IMG/VR virus record: IMGVR_UViG_3300020192_000054
Span: 1 to 31,926 of that record
Length of the DNA stretch: 31,926 nucleotides
Source of the DNA: a virus
Strand: one strand, 5' to 3'
The translations under genes and the position numbers were made by a program. How positions within the stretch are numbered: position 1 is the first letter of the stretch; each line of letters begins with the position of its first letter. Shown piece after piece: positions 16,791 to 25,717 of the stretch. The notes below the pieces were generated by a model, which was not told the DNA's origin, ran no database searches, and saw nothing but the letters and a program-made list of their open reading frames with translations.

Positions 16791-17659
16791 GTAGTGAGTT
16801 CCGTCACACCCATGTTGCTAGTGCCTGAATCTAAAATGAAATGAACGATTCCCGTGTAAAGTCCTGATCCTTCAATGATGAAAGTATCTCTAGCTTCCAT
16901 TCTTATAGAGTACGAAGTTGCAGAAGCATTTGTTCCAAACTTAAGCCATCCGCCGGTGGTGGTTGACTCGTTAAAGAAAATTGCCTTATTGCGATCGGCA
17001 TTTGAAGCGAGTACTGATTCGCTCGTTGTAGATGTTGCGGGTCTAGTTAATGTTGCGGTCGCTGATTTAGTAAGCAATGTGGTTACGTTACCGATTGTAT
17101 TTGTGCCAGTCGGAAGGGCTACGTTTGTGGCTAGCACCACTCTTTGAGTTAGGGCATTCGTCGTGCCCGATCCCCCTTGGACACCAACTTGTCCCGCAAT
17201 AATGTTTACCTTCGCACGATCGGTTTCATCCCAATCGTCAATCACAGAAAGAGATGCTGTTTGGGTTTGCTGCTCTGCTAGTGTTGCTGAACCAGATGGT
17301 AGAGGAAGCGTTGCTACTGATACCGGCTGTGTGTCTGATGGAGTCGTTGCCTTATAGAAAGCACTGCCGTCTGACAATCTAGCTGAACTTGGGCTCCCTG
17401 CAGTCGTGTGTTCTTGCGATGGAGATATTGGAATTTTAAGATAAATTCCAGAAAGGGTAGATTCAGTGGCGGCAAGAGCTGTGCTGCTATTAATGGCTGT
17501 TAACTCTGCTATTTCTAAAACTTGGTTTGCAGCGGTCGCATCACTGGATCCACCGCCACCTCCAACCGTTTCAACTACTGAAACGCGTACAGTGGCATTT
17601 CCACTAACGTCTTTGAACTTATCTTTTTCAAGATTATTTATGTTCTCAGATATAGACAT
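16787..17659 (-). CDS. Virion protein with glycine hinge, probable appendage
   Basis: ATG 17659 (MSISENINNLEKDKF) is preferred; a TTG at 17710 would add 17 residues but would place a strong hairpin inside the coding region. The 290-aa product has a short N-terminal helix, a strand ending in a pentaglycine-type hinge (VETVGGGGGSS), and low-complexity Ser/Thr/Ala repeats. The C-terminal beta domain (IFFNESTTTGGWLKFGTNAS, then RDTFIIEGSGLYTGIVHFIL) is like modules found repeatedly in phage structural proteins. It overlaps the following fibre gene by 4 bp. Confidence 0.5.
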   Translation of the reverse strand: MSISENINNLEKDKFKDVSGNATVRVSVVETVGGGGGSSDATAANQVLEIAELTAINSSTALAATESTLSGIYLKIPISPSQEHTTAGSPSSARLSDGSAFYKATTPSDTQPVSVATLPLPSGSATLAEQQTQTASLSVIDDWDETDRAKVNIIAGQVGVQGGSGTTNALTQRVVLATNVALPTGTNTIGNVTTLLTKSATATLTRPATSTTSESVLASNADRNKAIFFNESTTTGGWLKFGTNASATSYSIRMEARDTFIIEGSGLYTGIVHFILDSGTSNMGVTELTT

Positions 17660-17674
17660 ATTTAAACTTGGAAC

Positions 17675-17703
17675 CGGGCAAGAGGATAGGAGCCCCCTGC
17701 CCG
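17675..17703 (-). other. Strong hairpin in the mRNA leader of the 290-aa virion gene
   Basis: In the minus-strand transcript CGGGCAGGGG (17703-17694) can pair with CCTCTTGCCCG (17685-17675) over about ten pairs including two G-U, with an 8-nt loop. No U-run follows, so a classic terminator is unlikely. It may act as an mRNA end stabiliser or processing site between the abundant capsid transcripts and the fibre genes. Confidence 0.45.
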
Positions 17704-17747
17704 ATGCCAATTAACCAACTATGGCCTTAGAGGTAAATAAGCTCTAG

Positions 17748-18146
17748 TTAGAACTTTGCGATTTCAAGAACTACGGTGATTTTACCAGCGGTCAATGCTG
17801 CTACTGCGATATCGATATTGACAACGTCATCAGCGGCGAGATTGTAGCCTGTTCCGATTGATGCGCTATCAATCTGTGTACCAGCGGTTAAAGATGCAAC
17901 GGCGGTTGCAGCAATAAGACCGGCAGCATCGCCTGATTTACCAAGCGATACGGTAGCAGATCCACCCGAGGTGCAGGCGGTATTTACTTTAAAGTAAGCG
18001 GCACGCACAACGCATGCGTCTTTTACTTTAAGAACGCCGCTAGCAGCTACACCTCCGCCGTCTACAGCGAAGTTATAGACCAACTCGGTTGCTTCTGGGT
18101 CTGGTCCCCATGTGCGAGATTCTTTGTATGATGCTAAATTAGCCAT
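17748..18146 (-). CDS. Head decoration-like protein
   Basis: This 132-aa protein, rich in Ala, Gly and Val, is beta-structured (ESRTWGPDPEATELVYNFAV, then CVVRAAYFKVNTACTSGGSA, then NLAADDVVNIDIAVAAL). Its location two genes after the major capsid protein, its size and its composition fit a capsid decoration or short fibre-like head protein. It starts 1 bp after the stop of the 66-aa gene. Confidence 0.5.
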   Translation of the reverse strand: MANLASYKESRTWGPDPEATELVYNFAVDGGGVAASGVLKVKDACVVRAAYFKVNTACTSGGSATVSLGKSGDAAGLIAATAVASLTAGTQIDSASIGTGYNLAADDVVNIDIAVAALTAGKITVVLEIAKF

Positions 18147-18347
18147 TTAAATTTCCTTTTTCTTTCTAACTATTTTTGCTGATGTTTGAAACCAAGCTAC
18201 ATGCTTAGTCCCAACGGAATATATAGAGATTATTTTAAGAGGCAGACGAACGCTTTTAATCAAATCAAGCAACTCCTCTTCGCTATTTCCTTTGAAGTAG
18301 TTAAGAGATTGATTGATATTTAGATTTTCAAACAGATCGTCTGCCAT
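18147..18347 (-). CDS. Hypothetical protein, 66 aa
   Basis: This small protein has an acidic N-terminus (ADDLFENLNINQSLNYF) and a basic C-terminus (IVRKKKEI). It is placed tightly between the major capsid protein gene and the decoration-like gene. The packing and orientation support a real gene. No motif is visible; a small head accessory protein is possible. Confidence 0.5.
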   Translation of the reverse strand: MADDLFENLNINQSLNYFKGNSEEELLDLIKSVRLPLKIISIYSVGTKHVAWFQTSAKIVRKKKEI

Positions 18348-18364
18348 AAAATTACTCTAACGAA

Positions 18365-19237
18365 TTACGGATTTACCCAAGCAGAGTTAAACGTTTGGAT
18401 ATGCTTCACGGATCCTTGGATCAGTTGGCTTGCTCCGAAGACGATGTCTACGGATAGCAAATATCCAAATTTCTTTTGTGGATGCAAATCAGATAATTTA
18501 AATCGTGGTTGATATTGCATGACCATGCCCATGAAGTCAGGCGAGAAGGTCAATGCTTGATCGAGTGGAAGCGCGTTGTCTTCAAAAATGCTGAAGCCAA
18601 AACGTTGCTTAGCGATCTGTCCGCCCACCACTGGCATATCAGAACCGACATAGTCAGAGCTGGTAAGTGTAGCAGCGTTCAAAATATCAGAGTAGTAGCT
18701 AGGATCGGCCAGGATGTACCAAGGCTTCGATCGGCTCCATTTAGCTTGAGCAGCTAACATTCTGTTACTAGAAATCTGAGCAGCGTTGAAATCGGTCACG
18801 CTTGCAATGGAATGATCTGGTGCAGATGTCGAAGCAGCAACCAAGCTATAGCAGTAGTTATTGACCTGTTGTGCAACAGCGAATAACAACGATTCACGAA
18901 TAGCTGACTCATGGGAATCAAGCTGACTCATGAGCTGAGCGGTGTCTGCGATCTCAAACGATGCCACTGCGCGCTTGTTAGCGACGATAGCAACGCGGGT
19001 CGTGCTAAGAAGCTGTGATCCGAATGTATCAGCATCAGTGCCAACGGTGCGAAGTTCGCCCGTAGGTGCATTGATTTGCGAAACATAAACGGTGTCACCT
19101 TCTTGTCCAATTGCGCCTTCGTAATCTTTATTGATCAACGATGGGAGCAAAAGGGATTCACGTAGTTCGTTCATGAACAACGGTGCCCATTTCTTTTGGA
19201 CCTGTTCTGATACTTGGTTAATATCTGTTGAAGCCAT
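18365..19237 (-). CDS. Major capsid protein
   Basis: This 290-aa protein follows the scaffold gene and has the composition and pattern of P22/HK97-fold coat proteins. It shows an N-terminal helix (WAPLFMNELRESLLLPSLIN), then GAIGQEGDTVYVSQINAPTG, with paired beta regions near the end (KKFGYLLSVDIVFGASQLI). A good AAGGA ribosome site precedes the ATG. HK97-fold proteins build the icosahedral shell. Order portal, morphogenesis proteins, scaffold, coat strongly supports the call. Confidence 0.8.
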   Translation of the reverse strand: MASTDINQVSEQVQKKWAPLFMNELRESLLLPSLINKDYEGAIGQEGDTVYVSQINAPTGELRTVGTDADTFGSQLLSTTRVAIVANKRAVASFEIADTAQLMSQLDSHESAIRESLLFAVAQQVNNYCYSLVAASTSAPDHSIASVTDFNAAQISSNRMLAAQAKWSRSKPWYILADPSYYSDILNAATLTSSDYVGSDMPVVGGQIAKQRFGFSIFEDNALPLDQALTFSPDFMGMVMQYQPRFKLSDLHPQKKFGYLLSVDIVFGASQLIQGSVKHIQTFNSAWVNP

Positions 19238-19277
19238 TTTTTAACTTTCCTTTTTATCTAGCCTATCGTTTGGTTAT

Positions 19278-19901
19278 TTAAGTGGACCAATCGACTAGAT
19301 GTTTTTTTTCTTTCTGTTCTTTGGAAGACTTAAGTGCACTCCACTCGGCGACGGTCATTTTGGATCCGCCAGAGCCATTAGCCGCGTCGTTCGGCAAGTG
19401 TTTCGGTTCGCCCTTAGTTTTAAGAACCAACGCGTATTCCTGTTCAAACTTCTTGGCGATTGCTTCGACACTCAATGCGTCCGGCATCCCAGTGTTGGGG
19501 TCCATCTTAATCGAGTCGATATCAATCAACTTCCAATACTGCTCACTAACGACCCCGTTTACCTTATCTAAGAATGCCCGAATCTTTGCACCGTGCTCTA
19601 AGCTACCTCGAATGTCGGTTAACTCTAAATCGCGCTTCTTAAGCTCTTCATCACGAACTGCGAGTAGCGCCTTATAGTCTTCCTTCGCTTTAAGGTCGGC
19701 TTCGATACGTGCTTTCTTTTCTTTTTCAAGATCAGAAAGTTTTTTACGAGTTTCCTCTAGCTCCTCATCACGTTTCTTTTTCTCACTGAGAACTTTCGTG
19801 TAAGTGCTATAGGCGACTGTATCTTTGCTTTTATCGGGTTCTTGATTTTGACCACTGGTCTCAATCGGCGCACCACTGGTGCTGGTAGGATCGGTAGACA
19901 T
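19278..19901 (-). CDS. Capsid scaffolding protein
   Basis: This 207-aa, highly charged protein has a long coiled coil at about residues 35-100 (KKKRDEELEETRKKLSDLEK and following) and a polar C-terminus with a Lys-rich patch. Scaffolding proteins guide coat assembly and leave the shell. Being immediately upstream of the coat gene, with a strong AAGGAG site, fits. No protease motif is present, so it is probably a protease-independent scaffold, or the protease is elsewhere. Confidence 0.75.
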   Translation of the reverse strand: MSTDPTSTSGAPIETSGQNQEPDKSKDTVAYSTYTKVLSEKKKRDEELEETRKKLSDLEKEKKARIEADLKAKEDYKALLAVRDEELKKRDLELTDIRGSLEHGAKIRAFLDKVNGVVSEQYWKLIDIDSIKMDPNTGMPDALSVEAIAKKFEQEYALVLKTKGEPKHLPNDAANGSGGSKMTVAEWSALKSSKEQKEKKHLVDWST

Positions 19902-19939
19902 TTATTATTACTCCTTATCTATCGGTTTGCAAACTTAGG

Positions 19940-20422
19940 TTATTTACCTAATTTTTTATTGATCTCATCCACTAACTGTTCCTCTAAAAGACGGCCGATC
20001 TTTTTTAACTCTATATCTGAGAAATTAAGAAAAGGTCTCCCGCCTTCCTCTACGAAATCAGCTACTTGTTTATTAGTCAAATCAGAATCGGATCTAGAAC
20101 CGGATACAGTGATATCGAATCCGGATGATTTGCCCTTCCCTGAGATTGATTCAATAAGCTGCCCGGTTCGTGTGATGTTGGATTTCCCTGAAGATGTCAG
20201 CGAGGATAGCTTGGAATCCTTCTTTCGTTTCTCAACATATCCAGGTGATAGTTTCTTAAATGGCTTCTTTTTAGACCCAGTAGATTCAACGGACCCACCT
20301 AATTGCGCGCGTATACGCATAGTGTCTGCCATTTCTTTGGCAATCTTATCCTGATTCGTGGATGACAATACCTTTGCTAGGGCCGATTGGAATGCACCTA
20401 AAATATCACCGGGTTTTGCCAA
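19940..20422 (-). CDS. Virion morphogenesis protein (Mu gpG/HK97 gp10-like), second of a tandem pair
   Basis: This 160-aa basic protein starts at TTG 20422, 1 bp after the preceding gene. It contains SPGYVEKRKKDSKL, then ITRTGQLIESISG and GGRPFLNFSDIELKKIGRLL. The last segment matches ARPFLDLTAKEIAAIL in the gene just upstream, so the two are diverged paralogs. Proteins of this type act in head completion or tail attachment. Having both between portal and scaffold is unusual. Confidence 0.55.
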   Translation of the reverse strand: MAKPGDILGAFQSALAKVLSSTNQDKIAKEMADTMRIRAQLGGSVESTGSKKKPFKKLSPGYVEKRKKDSKLSSLTSSGKSNITRTGQLIESISGKGKSSGFDITVSGSRSDSDLTNKQVADFVEEGGRPFLNFSDIELKKIGRLLEEQLVDEINKKLGK

Positions 20423-20423
20423 G

Positions 20424-20969
20424 CTATTCGTCGTCCTCGCTAGTTACGTCGTCGATTAAGACCTGAGATGCTAATTTAGATTCGAGCACGGCCTGAGTCT
20501 GTTCCTCGCGGGCCTCTTTGTCTTTAAGCGGGTACTTTTTAAGAATAGCGGCGATCTCTTTAGCCGTCAGATCTAAGAAGGGGCGCGCCCTGCCTGATAT
20601 TGGGGATGCCTGCCCGTAGGTGCCGCGGATATTGCCTTCTGCTTTACCGGCGGAGTCGCTACCGTCTTCGAATCCTATCTTAACCTTACCGCGCCTTTGA
20701 TCTAATACGGACAACTCCTCGAGCATGTCGCCCGAGAGTTTTAGATTCACTTTGCCTTTACTTTTTCTACCAATTTTGAAGTTAAGAGAGTCAGCATATG
20801 CTTTTGAGTATGACCCTGCTTTTCCACTCCAAGCCTTATCACCAGGTCCTTTGCCGTTAAGCGTGCGGTCTCGAACGTAACGGACAAGGTCAATTGCGAT
20901 CGCCGTTCGCTCTTCCTCTGTGTACCGGGTGGATATCTCAATTTCCTTCTGAATCCACTTGTTCGCCAT
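20424..20969 (-). CDS. Virion morphogenesis protein (Mu gpG/HK97 gp10-like), first of a tandem pair
   Basis: This 181-aa protein shows the family pattern: a basic Gly/Ser-rich region with SGKAGSYSKAYADSLNF, then NLKLSGDMLEELSVL, then SGRARPFLDLTAKEIAAIL. It has an acidic C-terminus absent from its paralog. It overlaps the portal gene by 32 bp at its start. Such proteins are needed for head-tail joining. The role is inferred from the family pattern and the neighbours. Confidence 0.55.
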   Translation of the reverse strand: MANKWIQKEIEISTRYTEEERTAIAIDLVRYVRDRTLNGKGPGDKAWSGKAGSYSKAYADSLNFKIGRKSKGKVNLKLSGDMLEELSVLDQRRGKVKIGFEDGSDSAGKAEGNIRGTYGQASPISGRARPFLDLTAKEIAAILKKYPLKDKEAREEQTQAVLESKLASQVLIDDVTSEDDE

Positions 20970-22386
20970 CTACTGCCTTTTCATTTTGAGTTAATGGATC
21001 TTTGGGATTTGGATCGTCAACGATCTCGATCGTGTTAGCTGCTTCGATCTCGGCTAATAATAAATCAATCTTGGCTTCATTGAGCTCTGGGTTTAGTTTC
21101 TTAAGCGCGATCTTAACCGTCGTTAGTCCCGAAGCGATTTCTTTAATCAGGCTATCGAGTAGAGCGGTTCGATCCTGCATCGGGAGCTGTTCACTGAATT
21201 CAACGGTCACGAATGATCCTGGTGCGAATTGTTTACCTTGTGGAAACCCTACACTCTTTGACCATACGGGATGCATATTGTTGATCATGAGAGACCAGAG
21301 CGCTTCCTCGAATTTCTTAAAGTATGGGACCTGTCGTTGACGTTCCTCTACGGTATCCATCTCATCTACCATCTTAGAAACGCCTGATGCGAAATTCTCA
21401 GAGGTTAATGACCCAACCGATCCAGGGCGAATATTTCTGGATTGTAACCACATGGCGAGCTCTGCTTGAATAAGCTGGATAACTTTATCAGAATCAACCT
21501 CTGGCTTAATCACACCAACCTTAGGGTCGCCTCCAGCGGTAGGATCGCCTTTTAATCGCCAAAATACGTTAGGCGACATTTTCAGATTCTCTTCGTCTAT
21601 GTTGATTCCATAGATGATCGAGAAGCACTGAAACTTCACTGCGTAATTTAAATCAGTAAGGAGCACCGGGAATAGTTTAGTCATCGCCAAAGTATCGGTG
21701 TCGCTTGGTGGGTTAAGGGATTGCCTGGACTTAACTGCATACACGAATGGGATAGCGCCGTAAGGATTCACGCCGTCTATTTGTCGCTCGGTCATCATAT
21801 CGTCTAGGATATTGCCGTCTGAATCCTGAATCAAAAATTCAGTGTCACTATAAACGTATAGGACAACACATTCTTTTCCGGTGACGTAGTTAACTTGTTT
21901 CCCGATTATCTTTACGAAATGAGTTACCTGCATCGGGTCGCACGGGTTAGTCGAGCAGACGAAAAATCTATCGGACGGGATTACACGTAAGCGTGGGTTA
22001 AGCCGTGCATCTAAATAGGGCTCAAGCGCTGTGTTTTTGAATAGATTAAAGAACTCATTTGATTCCCCACCGACGGTGTTGATATCGAACATCTTAATAT
22101 AGAAATCTAATAGATCGGCGTCAGATAGTTTTGATATCGTTCGCATTGGCGGGCTGTTATAAAGTTTTGCTAATTTTTCAACTAGGCGACGAAGGATATT
22201 AACGGGAGCTACTCGAAACTTAGCCTGTTGATATGTTTCAGGGGATAGTTCGGTGGATAGAGCTTCCAACACGTATTGAATAAGATTGCCTTCGTAGATA
22301 TCAAAGAGTTGAGCGTTGTGATCTAGCTTACCGCCGTGCTCTTGATATTTTTTGGCAATATATTTCGTGTCATCTCTAAGGCTCAT
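20938..22386 (-). CDS. Portal protein
   Basis: This 482-aa protein is directly downstream of the large terminase (ATGA overlap at 22383-22386), the standard site of the portal. The middle has the mixed alpha/beta pattern of portal stems and wings (PVNILRRLVEKLAKLYNSPP, then PYGAIPFVYAVKSRQSLNPP), and the C-terminus is long and helical (LLDSLIKEIASGLTTVKIAL). The portal forms the dodecameric ring through which DNA is packaged and ejected. Length is normal for the family. Confidence 0.75.
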   Translation of the reverse strand: MSLRDDTKYIAKKYQEHGGKLDHNAQLFDIYEGNLIQYVLEALSTELSPETYQQAKFRVAPVNILRRLVEKLAKLYNSPPMRTISKLSDADLLDFYIKMFDINTVGGESNEFFNLFKNTALEPYLDARLNPRLRVIPSDRFFVCSTNPCDPMQVTHFVKIIGKQVNYVTGKECVVLYVYSDTEFLIQDSDGNILDDMMTERQIDGVNPYGAIPFVYAVKSRQSLNPPSDTDTLAMTKLFPVLLTDLNYAVKFQCFSIIYGINIDEENLKMSPNVFWRLKGDPTAGGDPKVGVIKPEVDSDKVIQLIQAELAMWLQSRNIRPGSVGSLTSENFASGVSKMVDEMDTVEERQRQVPYFKKFEEALWSLMINNMHPVWSKSVGFPQGKQFAPGSFVTVEFSEQLPMQDRTALLDSLIKEIASGLTTVKIALKKLNPELNEAKIDLLLAEIEAANTIEIVDDPNPKDPLTQNEKAVDGEQVDSEGN

Positions 22387-23648
22387 AATTGAACGATCCC
22401 CGTATGCTTTCGATTAGCTGCAATGTGGTTCCAGTAAACATAATAACCCAAAGCATCGCCTTTGTGTCCAAGGTTGCCTTTGTCGGATGGAAATCTACCC
22501 TCTAATGTTTGAGATGATAGGTCGAGAATAGTGTCTTTACAAGACGGATCGATCTCTAGTTTTGATTCCCCTGCGGCATTTAGTAGGTAGGAATTGGTAT
22601 GGTTCACTCTATCAACGATAGCTGGGTTAGCGGCGGGTACGCACATAGTGAATTTATACCCGTGCTGAGTAAGCATCTCTCGTATGTAGTGGTAATCAGA
22701 AAACCCGGTCCCTGATCTACGAGAGGATCCGGACGCGTCGCCGTGTATTTTAAGATGAATCTTTTTAGTGTGTTCTTTATAGTCGTAACAGAAATTTTCC
22801 ATCGTCTTTATGGTCGATGAGCTTTTAAGGGAATACTCGCGCTTAAGTCTGTGCTTACCAGTCTCGTTTTGAATAACGAGTAGCGACGTAGGATTGACGT
22901 TGAAATCGAAGGTTAGGGAGATCGGGAGTTCATAGTTCACGGGTGGTTGTTTTTTAATGTGTCGTGCCTCATCGAACGGATAGTAGGCGAGCCCATCGAA
23001 GGAGACCCATTTCGCTAGATACTCCTGCTCGAATGATTTTGGATCTAGCTCGTGCTTGGCAGCTTCGATTTCAGATTTGTCAATAAACGGGTTATTGGCC
23101 GTATCCCATTCAAATATTGACCAATCGTCTTTAGCCTTAGCCGCCATATAAAATAGATAAGCATCGGTTCCCTTACCCGCTGGTGTGGTAGTTACGAACG
23201 CCCCACCGCCGTAATCAGATAGTGTCGGTCGAATAGCTAACCATATTTTTTCTAGCTTTTGTGTGTAATAGGCTACTTCGTCTAAATAAACTTTATAGTA
23301 TTTCTTGCCGCGCACGCGACGGATCTTTTCGGCACCTAGCACTTGAACGTATCTACTGCCCTGAACATACACACGCTGCTCTGTTATTTTAGGATTGGGG
23401 TTCCATCCGAGCTCATCCATGCGGTCGATTAAATCATCCCAGATAATTTCTTTTGATTGCACGTTGGTGGGGCCAACATAAATCATCCCAGCCTTGCGCG
23501 GCATTCGTGGAATCGTTTCACACATGTCTTCGATAATGCCGGTCGTTTTCCCACCACGTCGTCCGGTTAACCAGAAATTAAATCTAGATTGCAGCGAGAG
23601 TGCTTCGCTTTGTTTATGATGTATTACTTGTTGGTTGGCTTGTTCCAT
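22383..23648 (-). CDS. terL: Terminase large subunit
   Basis: This 421-aa protein has an ATPase domain with Walker A GRRGGKTT at residues 29-36, Walker B VYLDEVA at about 120-126, and a coupling motif VTTTPAGKG. The nuclease domain has acidic residues in LTFDFNVNPTSLL, IHGDASGSS and GHKGDALGYYVY. It cuts concatemeric DNA and drives packaging into the prohead through the portal. It overlaps the small terminase by 25 bp. Headful or cohesive-end packaging cannot be decided from the sequence alone. Confidence 0.92.
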   Translation of the reverse strand: MEQANQQVIHHKQSEALSLQSRFNFWLTGRRGGKTTGIIEDMCETIPRMPRKAGMIYVGPTNVQSKEIIWDDLIDRMDELGWNPNPKITEQRVYVQGSRYVQVLGAEKIRRVRGKKYYKVYLDEVAYYTQKLEKIWLAIRPTLSDYGGGAFVTTTPAGKGTDAYLFYMAAKAKDDWSIFEWDTANNPFIDKSEIEAAKHELDPKSFEQEYLAKWVSFDGLAYYPFDEARHIKKQPPVNYELPISLTFDFNVNPTSLLVIQNETGKHRLKREYSLKSSSTIKTMENFCYDYKEHTKKIHLKIHGDASGSSRRSGTGFSDYHYIREMLTQHGYKFTMCVPAANPAIVDRVNHTNSYLLNAAGESKLEIDPSCKDTILDLSSQTLEGRFPSDKGNLGHKGDALGYYVYWNHIAANRKHTGIVQL

Positions 23649-24010
23649 ACGATTGAGGGACGCGGAACATATTTTAAATCATCTTTAGATACTAAATCAC
23701 CATCACTAATTTCGTGTTTATCTTTTTGACCAAGCCATTGCTTACCTAACCATATGAGCATTGCGGGTGATGCGTTCGGAGACATCGCTGCTTGATATTG
23801 TCTTCGACGTAAAGACATTTTGCCTGCTGCGGCCTTTTGTCTAAAAACCACCGCAAAATTTGTTTTATATTTCTTTTTACAACCGCGCTCTAACGTGTCT
23901 GACGAGATATCTAGTATCCCGCAAATCTCTTCTAACGTGCAATGTAGGTGACAGAGCTTTTCGAATTGATCCCAGTTAATTTCTTTTCTTGGGCGTCCTG
24001 CCTTAGCCAT
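23624..24010 (-). CDS. terS: Terminase small subunit-like DNA-binding protein
   Basis: This 128-aa protein begins with AKAGRPRKEINWDQFEKL and contains a helix-turn-helix (CTLEEICGILDISSDTLERG), the usual DNA-binding part of small terminases. A helical basic centre (RQKAAAGKMSLRRRQYQAA) and SPAMLIWLGKQWLGQKD follow, typical for small terminases in this style. It would recognise the packaging site and load the large subunit. It overlaps the methyltransferase gene by 8 bp and TerL by 25 bp. Confidence 0.8.
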   Translation of the reverse strand: MAKAGRPRKEINWDQFEKLCHLHCTLEEICGILDISSDTLERGCKKKYKTNFAVVFRQKAAAGKMSLRRRQYQAAMSPNASPAMLIWLGKQWLGQKDKHEISDGDLVSKDDLKYVPRPSIVWNKPTNK

Positions 24011-25301
24011 TAAGTAGCTCGGCTTTCTTGCCGGAGAACTTTTCCCATCTTGAAATAATCACGTCACAATATTTTGGATCTAACTCCATGGTGAAGCATC
24101 GTCTGGATGTTTTCTCGCATGCTATAATCGTTGAACCTGAACCACCAAATGGTTCGAACAATAAATTATTTGTAAGCGACGAGTTTTTAATTACCTGATC
24201 TATTAGTGCCACTGGCTTTTGAGTTGGGTGAACATATCCGTCCGTATCTGATTCCTTTTTATTACGGTAGTCAGCTAAAAACTCTAATACGGTTGTTTGT
24301 TTTCTATCACCATACCAGTTATGTGATTTACCCTCTTTCCATCCATATAGAATTGGCTCATGAATCCATTGGTAATCGGAGCTTCCCAATATAAGCGCGC
24401 TCTTTTTCCAAATAAGGCAGCTCTTAAGTAGCCATGGCTGTGCAATGAATGCATTTCTAAAAAGATGTCCCGATGTGTCTGCATGGCAAATATAAATTGA
24501 TGCGCCTTCATTTAGAACGACGCTCATACTTGTGTAAACATCATCTAGAAACTGAATAAACTCTTCTGGAGATTTATCATCATTTTTAATTTTACCATGT
24601 TTATTTTTCAATCTATCTGGACTAAAACGAGTCGCCCTTGATTCTGAGACATAATTAACATTGCAGGGAGGATCGGTGAATATCATATCAGCTTTTTCGC
24701 CGTTCATAAGTGCTTCAACGTGCTGAATGTTTACTGAATCACCGCACATTAATCTGTGCTCACCAAGTTGATAGATATCGCCTAGCTTAGATTTAGGTAT
24801 TTCAGGAACGCCAGGGACCTCATCCTCGTCAGCGTTGCCGTGATAATCAATGGGAGCCATCGCGTCTTCTAATTCTTCCGGGCTAAACCCCGTGAGATCC
24901 ATGTCATAGTTTTCTTGGTCTAACTCTAATAGCCAGTCATTAAGTTTAGGCAGATTCCATTCACCGCCATGCTTGTTGGCTGCGATGTTCATCGCCTTTT
25001 CGGTCTGTTCGTCTACGTCAACCTCTCGATATTTAAATTTCTCGCCGTCTATCTCTACGAATCCTTCTGCTACGGTCCATGTTTGAGTTGGGGTTAAATA
25101 ATTTGTGGTTATGGTCACCGGTGAATCAGGCGGGAGTGATTTCAATCTTTGATGGCCGCCGACCATCTTTCCAGAACGCCTATTGAATACAATGCATCCA
25201 AGATCGCCGAATTTTTTAAGTGATTTTCCTAGCGTATCTAAATGCCAGTCGTCGATTTGCCTTGGATTAAGTTCGTTTGGTTTTAGATCACTAACTTTCA
25301 T
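24003..25301 (-). CDS. ParB-like domain fused to a DNA methyltransferase
   Basis: Residues ~1-110 are a ParB/Srx-type domain (LKPNELNPRQIDDWHLDTLG, with GGHQRL). Residues ~175-432 are an amino-methyltransferase of the beta class: motif IV DPPCNV in IFTDPPCNVNYVSE comes first, and the S-adenosylmethionine site FEPFGGSGS comes last. It should methylate adenine-N6 or cytosine-N4, likely protecting phage DNA from host restriction or marking it for packaging. No restriction enzyme is next to it. It lies at the start of the late operon, directly before terS. Confidence 0.8.
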   Translation of the reverse strand: MKVSDLKPNELNPRQIDDWHLDTLGKSLKKFGDLGCIVFNRRSGKMVGGHQRLKSLPPDSPVTITTNYLTPTQTWTVAEGFVEIDGEKFKYREVDVDEQTEKAMNIAANKHGGEWNLPKLNDWLLELDQENYDMDLTGFSPEELEDAMAPIDYHGNADEDEVPGVPEIPKSKLGDIYQLGEHRLMCGDSVNIQHVEALMNGEKADMIFTDPPCNVNYVSESRATRFSPDRLKNKHGKIKNDDKSPEEFIQFLDDVYTSMSVVLNEGASIYICHADTSGHLFRNAFIAQPWLLKSCLIWKKSALILGSSDYQWIHEPILYGWKEGKSHNWYGDRKQTTVLEFLADYRNKKESDTDGYVHPTQKPVALIDQVIKNSSLTNNLLFEPFGGSGSTIIACEKTSRRCFTMELDPKYCDVIISRWEKFSGKKAELLNG

Positions 25302-25343
25302 TAGTTCATTTTCTTTCTGTTCTTACGAGTGATGCGTTTCTGT

Positions 25344-25610
25344 TCATGGGTGATCGAATTGCTCGTTCAGCATTTTATCTAGAACATCTAGGATGGACTC
25401 GAGCATTTTCGCGGATAGGTTTTTAATATTATTTTTAATGTCGTTTATGTATTTCTCTGATCTTACGTCGGCGACGATATCACGAAGGACATCGATGTCC
25501 ATTTGTAGGCCGTACTTCTGCGGGCCAAAGGCTAGCATGGCCGAGATGATTCCTTCTGCCGTGTGCACCATTTGCTCATCGGATTGTTGTTTATTTAACT
25601 GGAATGACAA
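25344..25610 (-). CDS. Hypothetical protein, 88 aa, first gene of the late operon
   Basis: It starts with TTG 25610; GGGGAG lies about 13 bases upstream, which is rather far, so the start is uncertain. The product is helical and acidic (DIDVLRDIVADVRSEKYIND, then NLSAKMLESILDVLDKMLNE), with no cysteines or clear motif. It is divergent from the plus-strand genes beginning at 25718. A regulatory or packaging role is possible but not supported by sequence. Confidence 0.45.
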   Translation of the reverse strand: MSFQLNKQQSDEQMVHTAEGIISAMLAFGPQKYGLQMDIDVLRDIVADVRSEKYINDIKNNIKNLSAKMLESILDVLDKMLNEQFDHP

Positions 25611-25675
25611 CGGATTAAATAACTCCCCTAGAAGTCGAGACGAACACGAAAGGACGGATTTGGCAAAACCCTAGA

Positions 25676-25691
25676 ATGGTATTTTAACCAT
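25676..25691. promoter_or_regulatory. Inverted repeat in the divergent intergenic region
   Basis: ATGGT (25676-25680) and ACCAT (25687-25691) flank ATTTTA between the divergently transcribed early and late genes. Such a small palindrome could be an operator. I could not place a convincing promoter in 25611-25717 on either strand. Confidence 0.3.
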
Positions 25692-25717
25692 AATTAAAAG
25701 GGGGTAGTGGGTAATTC

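Noticed and set aside
17675-17703. Rho-independent terminator
   Set aside because: The hairpin is strong, but no U-run follows in the minus-strand transcript.
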